A program made the position numbers and the translations under genes. Positions 8,922 to 18,354 of a DNA stretch of 64,000 nucleotides are shown piece by piece (position 1 is the stretch's first letter; every line of letters begins with the position of its first letter). The stretch covers positions 1,240,001-1,304,000 of the forward strand of contig NZ_BIFS01000002.1 in assembly GCF_003967555.1 (NCBI RefSeq), given 5' to 3'. The notes beneath the pieces are model-generated. The model saw only the letters and a program-made list of their open reading frames with translations, made no database searches and had not been told where the DNA came from. Origin of the DNA: Dictyobacter kobayashii. GTDB lineage: Bacteria; Chloroflexota; Ktedonobacteria; Ktedonobacterales; Ktedonobacteraceae.

Positions 8922-9596
8922 TTATTTTGGCCTCCGCAACCAGGCAGAATACTCCTGGTTGGCTCGCTCAAGCAGGTCACGTACCTCTTCATCGCTGGTT
9001 TGAGGGAATTGTTCATACCAGATGCCAACGGAATAGAGCCTATCCAGTTTATGGGTACAGATAATCGCATTCCCCTCAGCGATGAATTCATCGCAGGTTG
9101 CGGCGGCAGCCACAGGAGTAGCAATGATCAGATGAGCAGGGCGCTGCTGTTTCAGCGCCACGATAGCCGCACGCATAGTCGCTCCAGTCGCGATCCCATC
9201 ATCTACCAGCACAACTGTGCGACCACGAACATCATAGGCTGGACGATCTCCACGATAGAGGTATTCTCGCCGCTCCAATTCACCTTGTTCACGTGCGACG
9301 ACTGCATTGATCATCTCATCGGAGATCCTTAGCATGTACACAACCTCGTCATTAAATATACGCACGCCACCTGAAGCTATGGCTCCCATCGCAAGTTCCT
9401 CTTGCCCGGGCACACCAAGCTTGCGCACAATCATAACATCCAGAGGAGCATGGAGCTTACGAGCAACCTCGAAGGCAACGACCACACCACCTCGGGGCAA
9501 TGCCAGTACCAGAACATCTGGCCGATCGCGATAAGCAGTCAATTGGGCTGCTAGCTGCAGGCCTGCCTCGGTACGATCCCGAAATTGCGTTATCAT
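8922..9596 (-). CDS. Phosphoribosyltransferase (COG1926 type)
   Basis: A 224-aa PRTase-fold protein. The PRPP-binding loop is VVLVDDGIATGATM, and the N-terminal part has VLALPRGGVVVAFEVA followed by LDVMIVRKLGVPG. These are hallmarks of the predicted phosphoribosyltransferases usually paired with a dienelactone hydrolase, as at 8131-8789. The physiological substrate of this subgroup is not established. The start ATG is preceded by GGAGG at 7 bases. Both genes run leftward and probably form one transcript. Confidence 0.9.
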   Translation of the reverse strand: MITQFRDRTEAGLQLAAQLTAYRDRPDVLVLALPRGGVVVAFEVARKLHAPLDVMIVRKLGVPGQEELAMGAIASGGVRIFNDEVVYMLRISDEMINAVVAREQGELERREYLYRGDRPAYDVRGRTVVLVDDGIATGATMRAAIVALKQQRPAHLIIATPVAAAATCDEFIAEGNAIICTHKLDRLYSVGIWYEQFPQTSDEEVRDLLERANQEYSAWLRRPK

Positions 9597-10040
9597 GACT
9601 ATTCCTCCCTCATCCTGCGCGATGCATGTTCAGAAACACTTATTACTATATGCACTGAAAAGCCATGAGAAACACCGTTCACTCGCGGATAGCGCAGCCG
9701 TCGTATCACGCTTCACTTCGAACTCGAGGGAAATATATAAGCGCCACATCAGGGATAAAAAACGGGTGAGCACAACATGCCTACTCTCACGAAACGAATA
9801 ACAGACCTGGAATGTTACAGTGCTCATGAAGTCTTGCGCCTGCTGCGTTCACCTGAAATTTGTGGTGTGCGCTAGAGGGACCACTCTGGCACAAAGGCGA
9901 AATGGACAAGTGTGTTATGCATGGCAGAGTCGTTTAAAGAGGCAAACAGACAGTGTAACAAATAAACAAGGATTGTTCTTGAACAGGCAACAGTCAATAC
10001 TGGTCTGGGAACTTTTTCAGTACATAGATGCGAGGTTAGC
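9597..10040. other. Divergent promoter region
   Basis: No gene is supported in this 444-bp gap between the leftward phosphoribosyltransferase and the rightward antiporter. The small open frames in it are overlapping and lack ribosome sites. It must contain both promoters; I could not place -35/-10 boxes reliably. Confidence 0.45.
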
Positions 10041-11245
10041 ATGCCTATTATCTCATTTACTGGCTTACTTATTGTCACTGCCCTGGCCTTCCTGGCACCA
10101 CTTCTATTAGGCCTCTCTCCAATCCGTCGCCTCCCATCGGTGGTATTAGAGATACTGGGAGGCATCATTATCGGACCAGCCGTGCTGGGGTGGGTCAAAA
10201 TTGATCTACCAATTTCAATTCTCTCCCTGATCGGACTAGCGTTTCTACTCTTTCTGGCGGGCCTGGAAGTAGAACTAGAACGATTAAAAGGCCGCTTATT
10301 ACTCTATGTAGCACTCGCCTTCCTGGTCTCACTGGGGCTAGCGCTACTGGTGGGATATGGGCTTTATGCGGCAGGGCAGATAATAGCACCGCTATTCATC
10401 GCAATTGTCCTGGTAGCGACAGCCCTGGGTATTGTGGTGCCACTCCTCAAAGATGCAGGCGAGAGCGACACAGATTTTGGTCAACTGGTGATTGCAGGGG
10501 CAATGTTTGCTGAATTTGGCTCGATTATTCTACTATCACTGTTCTTCTCACGTGAAGCAATCGGTACAGGAGCGAAATTAGTACTCCTTGGGGTTTCGTA
10601 CTGCTAGCAATAATATGCGCCGTTATCGTATTACGTCTGGAAAGATCAATGCGCATAACAACAGTACTTGTACGTCTTCAGGATACCACCGCCCAGATCC
10701 GTGTACGGGGAGCCTTCGCATTACTGATCGCGTTCGTCGCGCTCGCAGAGAGACTCGGACTCGAGACCATTCTGGGTGCATTTATCGCCGGCGTCATCCT
10801 CAGGCAAATCGATGGGGATCGCACGTTAACCCATCCCCAATTTCGGCAAAAGCTCGAAGCCATCGGTTTTGGGATCTTTGTTCCCGTATTCTTCATCAGT
10901 AGCGGCATACAATTTGACCTGAAGTCACTCATCGCAAGTCCTGAAACCATCTTACGAGTACCATTATTTCTGCTCGCTTTATTACTCATTCGCGGTCTAC
11001 CCGCGCTCCTCTACCGTCCACTCATCGGCAAGCAACGCTCGATCATCGCAGGACTGCTGCAAGCCACCTCGTTATCATTTATAGTAGCCGCCACACAGAT
11101 CGGTCTGGATCTGGGCATAATCACCAGGGCCACCGGCGCAGCGCTCATAGCCGCCGGGCTACTCTCGGTCCTGATCTTCCCAATCATCGCCCTCACCCTC
11201 CTACGCCAGAATGCGACAATGCCCGATCCAGTAAGTGTATCATGA
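10041..11245 (+). pseudogene. CPA2-family cation:proton antiporter, -1 frameshift
   Basis: Two frames, 10041-10607 and the frame ending at 11245, together encode about 401 residues with some 12 membrane helices. Typical Na+/H+ exchanger (Kef/NapA-like) features are LEILGGIIIGPAVLGWV, FLLFLAGLEVELERL and, in the second half, LGLETILGAFIAGVIL and GFGIFVPVFFISSGI. The break is at a T3 run, 10594-10596. One extra T would give GVFVLLAIICAVIVLRLERS and restore the protein. The C-terminal regulatory nucleotide-binding (TrkA-N) domain of Kef proteins is absent, so this is a short transporter-only version. It would exchange Na+ or K+ for protons across the membrane. Confidence 0.85.
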
Positions 11246-11265
11246 CCAAAAAAGCGAAGAATATA

Positions 11266-12345
11266 TTAGCGCCTCAATACAACCAGCAGACGCTGCGCTA
11301 AAGGTGTACGCACAGGAGGAAGAGCTGGCCGTCTCTCCGCACGCGCTTCACCGAACACATTAATTAATTGATCGATCTCTTTATACGTGGCCTGGAGGGA
11401 GCGATAGTCCTGTGCCTGCTGCTGAATGCGCATTAGCATAAGATTGAGTGCGTGTCCAATTTGCCACAACTCCTGGTCTTCATGCACCGGTGCCCGCGCG
11501 GCGAGATTGCCAGCCGCGATCTGCCGATGGGCCTCCAGGATGGACGAGATGCCCTCTTCAAGCCGCTGCTTCTGCTTTGTGATGAGTAATGCCTGCTGAC
11601 TTAACTCAGAGCGTGCTTCCGCCAGTTCTTCGGCCTGGCTGGCACGAATAAGCGCTCGTTCGACACTCCATGCATGTAACCAGGCAAGTGTTGTGCCAAC
11701 AACATGGAGCACCAGAGTGGGCATAAGAGCAACATAGTCATTGCCGGCGCGTTGAATCAACTCGGTCAGGCTGGCATCATGCGGACGAGAGAAGAAGATC
11801 ACGCAGATGAGAAGAACCTGCAGGATGCCAGAAAATGGAATCAGTCCTTTCGGCAAAATGACACCACCCACCAGGACGGCGAGAATAAAGAGATCAAGGC
11901 CTGTCATGTTCCCACTACTCAGCGCGGGCACGGGCTTAAAATAGAAAAAGCCAACCAGCGCTACATCTACGAGTAAGACATAGAAAATCGAACTTAACGT
12001 CGTATGGCCAGCTCGATTGCAGAACGCGATAACAACACCACCAACTAATAAAATGATGGTCGGTATCCAGAGTGAACGCACCGTTGCGCTAAGAATGAGT
12101 AGCGCCACTACGATGACAACAAGTATTAACAAAGCGCTCACCAGGCGTGCGCGGCGCAGCTGTTCTTGAGCAAAAATATCAGTCGGAAATGTATCCTTTT
12201 TAGGGCCCGTGAATGCGGACCACCAGTGCCATAGCTTCTTGAATATATTACTTCGTGTTGGAGGCGGTGACTGTTTCGAGGATGGAGAGGTATTGCCAGG
12301 CTTCTTCGCTTGTTGCTTAGAATGAGATGCCTGAATGGCGTCCAT
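11266..12345 (-). CDS. Membrane protein with HAMP-like and coiled-coil region
   Basis: A 359-aa protein. A polar N-terminus (about 65 residues) is followed by roughly six membrane helices (residues 68-235), then a coiled coil (EELAEARSELSQQALLITKQ), a HAMP-like segment (IAAGNLAARAPVHEDQELWQIGHALNLML) and a short basic tail. The HAMP signature suggests signal transmission from the membrane domain, but no kinase, cyclase or methyl-accepting domain follows, so the output is unknown. It ends 20 bp from the convergent antiporter gene. Confidence 0.7.
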   Translation of the reverse strand: MDAIQASHSKQQAKKPGNTSPSSKQSPPPTRSNIFKKLWHWWSAFTGPKKDTFPTDIFAQEQLRRARLVSALLILVVIVVALLILSATVRSLWIPTIILLVGGVVIAFCNRAGHTTLSSIFYVLLVDVALVGFFYFKPVPALSSGNMTGLDLFILAVLVGGVILPKGLIPFSGILQVLLICVIFFSRPHDASLTELIQRAGNDYVALMPTLVLHVVGTTLAWLHAWSVERALIRASQAEELAEARSELSQQALLITKQKQRLEEGISSILEAHRQIAAGNLAARAPVHEDQELWQIGHALNLMLMRIQQQAQDYRSLQATYKEIDQLINVFGEARAERRPALPPVRTPLAQRLLVVLRR

Positions 12346-12799
12346 GCGTTCGGCGCTCCTTAATTTTCGCTCTTACTCATAATATATTATCTATCAAGTG
12401 TGGAGTGTGTGCTGAGCGGCCGCGGCCGCCCAGCACACACTCCACACTCCCAATATCTATGATCGAGGCGCACACAAAAAATATTAGAAATAACTGTTGT
12501 ACGTAGGATATCCATAGATAAAAGAAATAGTTACTAGTAGCAAACTTAGTAATATGAAGTCCCTATTTCCTATCTTAAATAAAGAAACTCACTTATATTC
12601 GAGTATACCATATCGACAGATAGCAAGTGCACAAATACAAAGATAGCAAAAGAAAAATGGCTATATCAGCTATTAATCGAAATTTTTAGCAGCATGTTAA
12701 ACACAGCAATACATAAAGATTTGGTTTTTTATGCGCTCATTTTTACAGGTGCTATATGCTGAAGGTATAAGACTTGTTTATTCAGTTGAGGAATGGAAG
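12346..12799. other. Divergent intergenic region with R2 core hairpin
   Basis: No gene is supported. The region lies between a leftward gene (start 12345) and a rightward gene (start 12800), contains the R2a palindrome and a strongly AT-rich stretch from 12470 to 12730 where the rightward promoter must lie. Confidence 0.45.
12397..12448. repeat. R2a palindromic repeat, core only
   Basis: Inverted arms 12397-12414 and 12431-12448 (18 bp, perfect) flank a centre containing two overlapping GCGGCCGC (NotI) sites. The arm words GTGTGGAGTGTGTG match the cores of the R2 elements at 18005, 27329 and 32770, but the terminal repeats of those elements are missing here. Confidence 0.7.
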
Positions 12800-13387
12800 A
12801 TGGAAAGAAGATTTACATTTCAACTTATGCGGCCACTGCTGGTCGCGCTGGTATTAGTGGCACTTGCCAGCCTGGCGAGCGCCTGGAACTTTAATGGTAT
12901 TGCTTATGGAAGAGCCAGTGTCAAAGCACAGGTCACCACTACCATCGTCATGGATATTGACACAATTGGAACCGAACCGATCAATACCCTCCAGATGAGT
13001 ATGACCAATACAGTAAGCAATCCCACAGGAAATGGACTGGCGGCTGGCAAAGTCCAGGTCTCAGCAGTAACCATAGCCAAGGATGTCAGCAAATTGACAC
13101 CTAAAATTGTGAGGGCGCTGACGACTGGTGCCCATATTAAAACTGTCACCTTTACATTTTATGACGCTGCAGGCAAGAGCTCAAAAATGATTACCTTGAG
13201 CAATGTGCTGGTGACCGGGTATGCACGCTTCTCCAATAGCAACACGGATACCGAGCAAGATTCCTTCAGTTATACAAAAATTGCTATCACAGTTGATGGG
13301 ATAACGACCGTCTACGATGTAGCACAAAATAAGGCTGACGGGGCAACAACCACCAACGATGTTGGCCAAAATACGGTCGAGGAATAA
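12800..13387 (+). CDS. Predicted secreted protein, unknown function
   Basis: A 195-aa protein with a signal-peptide-like N-terminus (basic MERRFTFQLMR, hydrophobic core to about residue 28, SLASA). The mature part is rich in Thr, Val and Asn and predicted to be beta-structured. It has no motif I recognise. The ATG at 12800 is chosen because GAGG lies 8 bases upstream; the longer frame from 12731 has no such site. The gene stands alone between divergent and convergent neighbours. Confidence 0.65.
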   Translation: MERRFTFQLMRPLLVALVLVALASLASAWNFNGIAYGRASVKAQVTTTIVMDIDTIGTEPINTLQMSMTNTVSNPTGNGLAAGKVQVSAVTIAKDVSKLTPKIVRALTTGAHIKTVTFTFYDAAGKSSKMITLSNVLVTGYARFSNSNTDTEQDSFSYTKIAITVDGITTVYDVAQNKADGATTTNDVGQNTVEE

Positions 13388-13446
13388 TAGCTAGCCACAA
13401 CTTTTTTGGCTGCCACGCTCTGGCTAGATATCAGGGATTGCTCAAG

Positions 13447-14313
13447 TCAGTGCACAGGATCGAGAGCCTGTGCGGCTGTGGTAGCTATCAGCTGTTGTAA
13501 AAGATCGGCGGTCGGCGTACCGGGCACAGGTGTATAGATCATGATTTTGATATCGGGATTGGCGGGTACCTGAAGGGTGCTGTGCTCAAAAAGCAGGCGA
13601 CCAACCATAGGATGTTCAAACTCCTTGTAGCCATCGGTACGCCCACGTACATCGTGGCGCGGCCACCAGGCACGAAACTCGGGGCTGGCGTGCTGTAGGT
13701 CGGCAACCAGCTGCTTAAACCATTCTTCGCCAGCATAGCGTGCGCTCTCGCTACGAAACTCGGCCAGTATCGCCTGCGCGACCTGCTCCCAGTGTGAACC
13801 AGCAATGCGCTTTTCAGGAGCGGTGAATATGGTCCAGATAATGTTGCGGGCATATGCCTCTGAGCTCTGAGCGGGCCGAAACAGGCACTCGGCCGCCTTA
13901 TTCCAGGCCAGGTAGTCCCAGCGTCGTCCCATGATGTAGGCTGGATCGGGATCGAGGCTAGCCAGGATACGCCGCAGGGCGGGGCTGATATATTCTTCAG
14001 GAGGTGGTGCACTGGCAAAGGCATGTTGATCGGCCAGCAGAAAAAGATGTTGACGTTCATGTTCAGTAAACTGCAAAGCCGTAGCCACGCTATCAAGTAT
14101 ATCGAGTGAAGGATGGACATCGCGACCTTGCTCCATCGAGGTATACCAGGAAACGCCGATGTTGGCCAGTTGGGCCACCTCCTCACGGCGCAGGCCCGGC
14201 GCGCGTCGCCGCTTGCCTGTGGGTAAACCTACATCCTCGGGTCGCAGGCGCTCGCGCCGCGTGCGTAGAAATTCTGCCAATGCCTCGCGGCGTTGCTCGT
14301 CATATACAGTCAT
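13447..14313 (-). CDS. XRE-type regulator with MmyB-like ligand domain
   Basis: A 288-aa transcription regulator. The N-terminal helix-turn-helix spans residues about 10-75 (FLRTRRERLRPEDVGL, RRRAPGLRREEVAQLANIG, WYTSMEQGRDVHPS), which is the standard opening of the MmyB family. The C-terminal domain (residues 105-275) contains PAYIMGRRWDYLAWNKAA and is the PAS-like MmyB ligand-binding region. It is divergent from the aldo/keto reductase at 14462 with about 150 bp between them. In many actinobacteria such regulators control a neighbouring oxidoreductase, so the same is likely here. The start has GGAGG 5 bases upstream. Confidence 0.9.
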   Translation of the reverse strand: MTVYDEQRREALAEFLRTRRERLRPEDVGLPTGKRRRAPGLRREEVAQLANIGVSWYTSMEQGRDVHPSLDILDSVATALQFTEHERQHLFLLADQHAFASAPPPEEYISPALRRILASLDPDPAYIMGRRWDYLAWNKAAECLFRPAQSSEAYARNIIWTIFTAPEKRIAGSHWEQVAQAILAEFRSESARYAGEEWFKQLVADLQHASPEFRAWWPRHDVRGRTDGYKEFEHPMVGRLLFEHSTLQVPANPDIKIMIYTPVPGTPTADLLQQLIATTAAQALDPVH

Positions 14314-14461
14314 TGCTTCCTCCCGTATTTATCCTGACACTCTCAATCGTACGATAACAAGACTCTAGTCCTGCGTTTGCTTACGTGTCATACTTGCTAC
14401 TGTACCATCCGTCAGTGAAGGTGCGCAATAATTAGATAGCGAAAGAAAGCAGGATTTGTAT

Positions 14462-15328
14462 ATGACAACAACACCAACAGCCGCCACAGCCGGCACTGTT
14501 ACGATTGGCAATGAGTATGTTGTGAACCGTCTGGGTTATGGAGCGATGCGCCTACCCGGACCTGGCGTATGGGGCGAGCCCGCCCATCCTGAAGAGGCCC
14601 GGGCGGTCCTGCGCTGTGTGGTGGAACTGGGCGTCAACTTTCTGGATACCGCCGTCTATTATGGTCCAGATGTCTCTAACCGCTTGATCGCGGAGACCCT
14701 CTACCCTTATCCAGAGAATCTGGTTATAGCTACCAAGGTCGGGGCTCGCCGCAACGCTGACCGCAGCTGGACCGCTGATATGAGTCCAGCCAGCCTGCGC
14801 AATGCGATCGAGACAAACCTGCGCCAGCTACGCCTGGAGCAGATCCACCTGGTCCATTGCCGCTATATGCCTGATGCGGACATTCCTTTTGCCGACTCGG
14901 TAGCTACGCTGGCCGAAATGCAACGTGAGGGCAAGATTCGCCATATTGGTGTCAGCAACGTAACGCTGGAACAGCTCAAAGAGGCGCAAGCTATCATCCG
15001 GGTAGCCTCGGTGCAGAACCTTTACAACCTGATCAACCGTGAGCATGAAGATTTAGTGGATGCCTGTACCACCCAGCACATCCCTTTCATGCCCTTCTTC
15101 CCGCTCGCCATCGGACAGCTCGGCCAGGCTGGTAGCCCGCTGGAAGCAATGGCACAACGTTACCAGACCGGTCCGGCCCAGATCGCCCTGGCCTGGCTAC
15201 TGGCGCGCTCACCCATCATGCTGCCAATCCCCGGCACCTCCTCGGTCCAACACGCTGAAGAGAACATCGCCGCCACAGCCATCCAGCTCAGCCCCGAAGA
15301 TTTCGCCACGCTGAGCAACACAAAATAG
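14462..15328 (+). CDS. Aldo/keto reductase
   Basis: A 288-aa TIM-barrel oxidoreductase using NADPH. Recognisable elements are RLGYGAMRLPG, the catalytic Asp/Tyr in NFLDTAVYYG, Lys in LVIATKVGA, the HLVHCRYMPD histidine region, GKIRHIGVSN, and the C-terminal NADPH site LPIPGTSSVQHAEENI. The ATG at 14462 has AGGA 7 bases upstream; a TTG two codons earlier is less likely. Substrate is unknown. It is divergently paired with the MmyB-type regulator, its probable controller. Confidence 0.92.
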   Translation: MTTTPTAATAGTVTIGNEYVVNRLGYGAMRLPGPGVWGEPAHPEEARAVLRCVVELGVNFLDTAVYYGPDVSNRLIAETLYPYPENLVIATKVGARRNADRSWTADMSPASLRNAIETNLRQLRLEQIHLVHCRYMPDADIPFADSVATLAEMQREGKIRHIGVSNVTLEQLKEAQAIIRVASVQNLYNLINREHEDLVDACTTQHIPFMPFFPLAIGQLGQAGSPLEAMAQRYQTGPAQIALAWLLARSPIMLPIPGTSSVQHAEENIAATAIQLSPEDFATLSNTK

Positions 15329-15358
15329 AGATACCAGCAATTGCTGGATGAGGTCACA

Positions 15359-15420
15359 AAAAGCCTCCTGGAAGAGACTGCGAAAGAAAGAACGCATCAG
15401 TCTTCATCCAGGAGGCTTTT
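15359..15420. terminator. Bidirectional terminator between convergent genes
   Basis: Perfect 14-bp arms 15359-15372 (A-rich start) and 15407-15420 (T-rich end) enclose a 34-base loop. The hairpin begins with AAAA and ends with TTTT, as expected for a terminator working for both the rightward gene ending at 15328 and the leftward gene ending at 15477. Confidence 0.75.
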
Positions 15421-15476
15421 ATGTGCAGGCTGCAGGCCACAAAAGAAAGAAATGCCAGATCCTTTTTCAGGCAAGC

Positions 15477-16103
15477 CTAGCTAAGCTTTTCCCACACCCC
15501 ACTTCTATTGAGCCAGAAATAGAGGACCACAATCCCTATCAATGGTGTAAAAGTTCTGCCATCGATAAGTCCAAAGATCAAAGAGATCACAATACTGATG
15601 AGCACATAGCCCGCGACCAGATAAAATCCCAGCTTCTTCCAGGCCAACAATAAACTAATCCCCACAATCCCAACAATCCCCATTACAGCTAACAGGAAAA
15701 ATGCCAACGGCGAAACGCCCGTATTGTTATTGACCAGCGAGCCAAGGGTGGCCAGAAAATAGAGCAGCGTTAAGGCAACCATCACTACCAGGTTCAGAAT
15801 CAGCCAGGTAGTTAAACACCCTCCGCGTTTGCGTTGAGCCATGGGTACATCAGCCTCATCAAACACAGGAGCGAGGGCTACACCCGCTCTGAAAGCCTGG
15901 GGTTGCCCATTGAAGAATCGCACGTGCAGCGGTGAATTATCGGGCAGAACGAAATCTTTACCGACCACTTTTTCCTGGCCTGTAGTCAACGTACCCAACA
16001 ACGTACCGTTGAGCAATACGCTAGCTGGATCAGTTTCAGTTGTCCAATGGATCGTGATACGGTGTGTTGCAGCCGCATCCAATGCAAAAACCTGTTTTGA
16101 CAT
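15477..16103 (-). CDS. Membrane protein with N-terminal beta domain, unknown function
   Basis: A 208-aa protein. The first 95 residues form a soluble, beta-rich part (FALDAAATHRITIHW, LLNGTLLGTLTTGQE, VRFFNGQ). Residues about 105-205 contain four predicted membrane helices, ending in a short VLYFWLNRSG segment. No family is recognised. The ATG at 16103 is chosen because AGAGGGA lies 3-9 bases upstream; the frame extends to 16163 without a ribosome site. Confidence 0.65.
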   Translation of the reverse strand: MSKQVFALDAAATHRITIHWTTETDPASVLLNGTLLGTLTTGQEKVVGKDFVLPDNSPLHVRFFNGQPQAFRAGVALAPVFDEADVPMAQRKRGGCLTTWLILNLVVMVALTLLYFLATLGSLVNNNTGVSPLAFFLLAVMGIVGIVGISLLLAWKKLGFYLVAGYVLISIVISLIFGLIDGRTFTPLIGIVVLYFWLNRSGVWEKLS

Positions 16104-16548
16104 AATCCCTCTTGTCAAGTAGTTTTTATATGTGCTATCCATACGTTGAATAACCAAAAACACATATAAAACAAATAAAAATGATTAATAAAAACTCTTC
16201 AATATTATAATTATTTTTATCTATACAAGAACAATAGAAAGCAGTGACAAAGAAGTGTTTATTTGGTTAATGAGGTTAAGCAATCTTAACAAGTTGCCTG
16301 TACACATGATGCAATTTGAGATTTGATACAGAGGATCTTACACATTCTCGTGGAGTTCACCTTGCTAAGTAAATAAGAGGCGAGAGAGGTAGCCAACAAG
16401 CATTCACGAGCTCATGGGAAGCAAGCGAGGGAAGAAAAATAGCGTGGCCCTCAACTAACTGGAGAAGCTAATTGAGGGCCACGCATCCTCACTGTTGCTA
16501 GAGAGCCTGACAGGTCCTGACAGAAGCGAGGAGAATTTTCAAAGGGCA
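16104..16548. other. Intergenic region, promoter plus terminator
   Basis: No gene seen in 445 bp. Positions 16160-16260 are very AT-rich and probably hold the promoter of the leftward gene starting at 16103. The terminator of the LGFP gene lies at 16442-16484. Confidence 0.5.
16442..16484 (-). terminator. Rho-independent terminator of LGFP gene
   Basis: Perfect 13-bp arms 16442-16454 and 16472-16484 with a 17-base loop, 64 bases past the stop at 16549. On the minus strand the stem is followed by TATTTTTCTTC, a proper U-rich tail. Confidence 0.85.
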
Positions 16549-17646
16549 TTAAATGAACAGAGCAACTATCCCAACAGTCGTCCCAACCACGGATAGGACA
16601 TCTTCAGCAATCTTCTGAGGGCTCCAGTCAGATGTAACCTCGACCTTCCAGCCACTTGAACCAGCACGGACAAGAGGCCAGTTCTGACGCACCAGATCAC
16701 TGTTGATCGTCTCATTCCAATCGCCATCCCGACTCCCTGCCTCATCACTGCCATGTAATCTCCCTGCATGGCTAGCAGTGTACGCTGACTGTCCATTACT
16801 ATCTTTGACCGAAAACACCGCGAGAAAATCATAAGATGGGAGGCCGCTATCATGTAAATGTCCACGGAAGGTAACAACCCCATTGCTTGCCAGGGTGAGC
16901 GTCGCGTTGCCACCTGCGGCAATGCCTGTCCCGAAGGTGATATCAGGTGCATCCACAACGTATGTCTGTGGTTGTTCCTGGGAACCGCCCTGAAGAGTCC
17001 AGGAGATGGTACCGTTCTGAAAATCGCTGCATCTGCCCGGTGGGCAGTCGTGCTCATCACTGACAGGATATCCCAGGAAGCTACGCTCCCAACCAAGTTC
17101 CGCCCACTTCCCGCGAATGTCTCCATGTACTTCATGGGCACCTGTGCTTGGGCTCCAGTAGATCGAACCGCCCTGGAAATGATTATAACGTCCTATCCCG
17201 TCTGGAGCACCAGTCTCGTCGGTAACCGGATATCCCAGGAAGCTTCGCTCCCAACCAAGTTCCGCCCACTTCCCGCGAATGTCTCCATGTACTTCATGAG
17301 CACCTGTGGATGGACTCCAGTAGATCGAACCACCTTGAAAATGATTGTAACGTCCAATGCCATCTGGAGCTCCGGTCTCATCGCTGACCGGGTACCCCAG
17401 GAAACCACGCTCATAATTAAATTCTGCCCACTTAGCACGAATATCTCCATGTACTTCATGAGCACCTGTGACTGGCGACCAAAATATGGACCAACCATTC
17501 GAGAAATTCTGGAAAAAACCCGTGTTATTAAGGGTGGGAGCGGCATCTCCCTGTGATACACCTAGAACAGCCTGACCGCCTAGCAACTCGAACTTCAGTC
17601 CGATCTGCACATCTGGTGGAAGATGACCTATGGGTTGATGGTACAT
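16549..17646 (-). CDS. LGFP-repeat protein
   Basis: A 365-aa protein. Residues about 25-215 hold at least three near-identical 54-residue LGFP repeats (core ERSFLGYPVSDETGAPDG, then YNHFQGGSIYWSPSTGAHEV). At the DNA level the units repeat every 162 bp, starting near 17066, 17228 and 17390. A Pro/Gln linker then leads to a C-terminal beta-rich domain (residues 230-345) that I do not recognise, and a hydrophobic end (VVGTTVGIVALFI). LGFP repeats occur in cell-wall-associated proteins of actinobacteria and some Chloroflexota and are thought to bind the envelope. No signal peptide is visible, so the export route is unclear. The start has AAGG at 8 bases. Confidence 0.85.
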   Translation of the reverse strand: MYHQPIGHLPPDVQIGLKFELLGGQAVLGVSQGDAAPTLNNTGFFQNFSNGWSIFWSPVTGAHEVHGDIRAKWAEFNYERGFLGYPVSDETGAPDGIGRYNHFQGGSIYWSPSTGAHEVHGDIRGKWAELGWERSFLGYPVTDETGAPDGIGRYNHFQGGSIYWSPSTGAHEVHGDIRGKWAELGWERSFLGYPVSDEHDCPPGRCSDFQNGTISWTLQGGSQEQPQTYVVDAPDITFGTGIAAGGNATLTLASNGVVTFRGHLHDSGLPSYDFLAVFSVKDSNGQSAYTASHAGRLHGSDEAGSRDGDWNETINSDLVRQNWPLVRAGSSGWKVEVTSDWSPQKIAEDVLSVVGTTVGIVALFI

Positions 17647-18354
17647 AATGTTTTACCTTCTTGATTTGACATGCTTTACTACAGTTGACATAGAAATACT
17701 TCAATTCAGTGTAGTAAGCCAGGTATAAGTGAGGTCTTTGATCATCGGATACCCGGCTCCTCGTCACATCGACAGAGGGGATGTTCGGTGGCCTTTACGG
17801 GAAGAGTGCAGAAGCAGGGAAGGGCCGAAGCTGTTCCTGTAGAAGAAAGAGCCAGGGTTTGACTCCTTTTCTTGATTTTAGTATAACATAATTAATTATT
17901 ATTAGCAAATTACACGAAAATCTTTTTATTTCCTATAAATTATAGAAAATACAAAAATGCATATAAAACAAATGCCTTTCAACAACTTACTATGCTCAAA
18001 ATAATAGGGCTTTTTCATGTTCCTCTTGGGCGCCTGCGGCGCCGGGTGGGGAGTGTAGAGTGTGTGGTGGGCGGCCGCCCACCACACACTCTACACCTGA
18101 AAGAAGGTCCATCGTATCGCTTGCTCGTGATCTCCCTGTTTGCAGGAGGAAGGAAGCTGCGGCCGCCCACCACACGCACTCCACACCTGAAAGAATGGAC
18201 CTCTTATTGCTTGCTCATGATCTCCCTGTGCTCTCTGGACGAACAGTAAAAAGCCCAGTCAAATAATGCAAGACTTGCGAATCATGCACGTAATCTGCTA
18301 TTGTAGGGCTAGAAATACGTCATCCTTTCCGCACTAATAAGGCGAGCAACGCAG
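17647..18354. other. Divergent intergenic region with R2 element
   Basis: This 708-bp gap between a leftward and a rightward gene has no supported coding sequence. It contains the R2b element at 18005-18258 and AT-rich DNA at 17870-18000. Confidence 0.5.
18005..18258. repeat. R2b element (MITE-like) with duplicated core
   Basis: The ends are inverted repeats (TAGGGCTTTTTCATGTTC on the left; the complement of the right end reads CTGGGCTTTTTACTGTTC). Inside are the GGCGCC-TGC-GGCGCC mini-hairpin, a perfect 44-bp palindrome at 18053-18096 centred on GCGGCCGC, and a second, direct copy of the half-core and tail at about 18159-18229. Flanks TCAAAATAAT and TCAAATAAT look like a target duplication that differs by one A. 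Confidence 0.75.

Noticed and set aside
18060..18235. Repeated ~80-bp units suggestive of a two-unit CRISPR array
   Set aside because: The repeats are parts of a palindromic transposable repeat with its own terminal inverted repeats, spacing is not constant and no cas gene is nearby.
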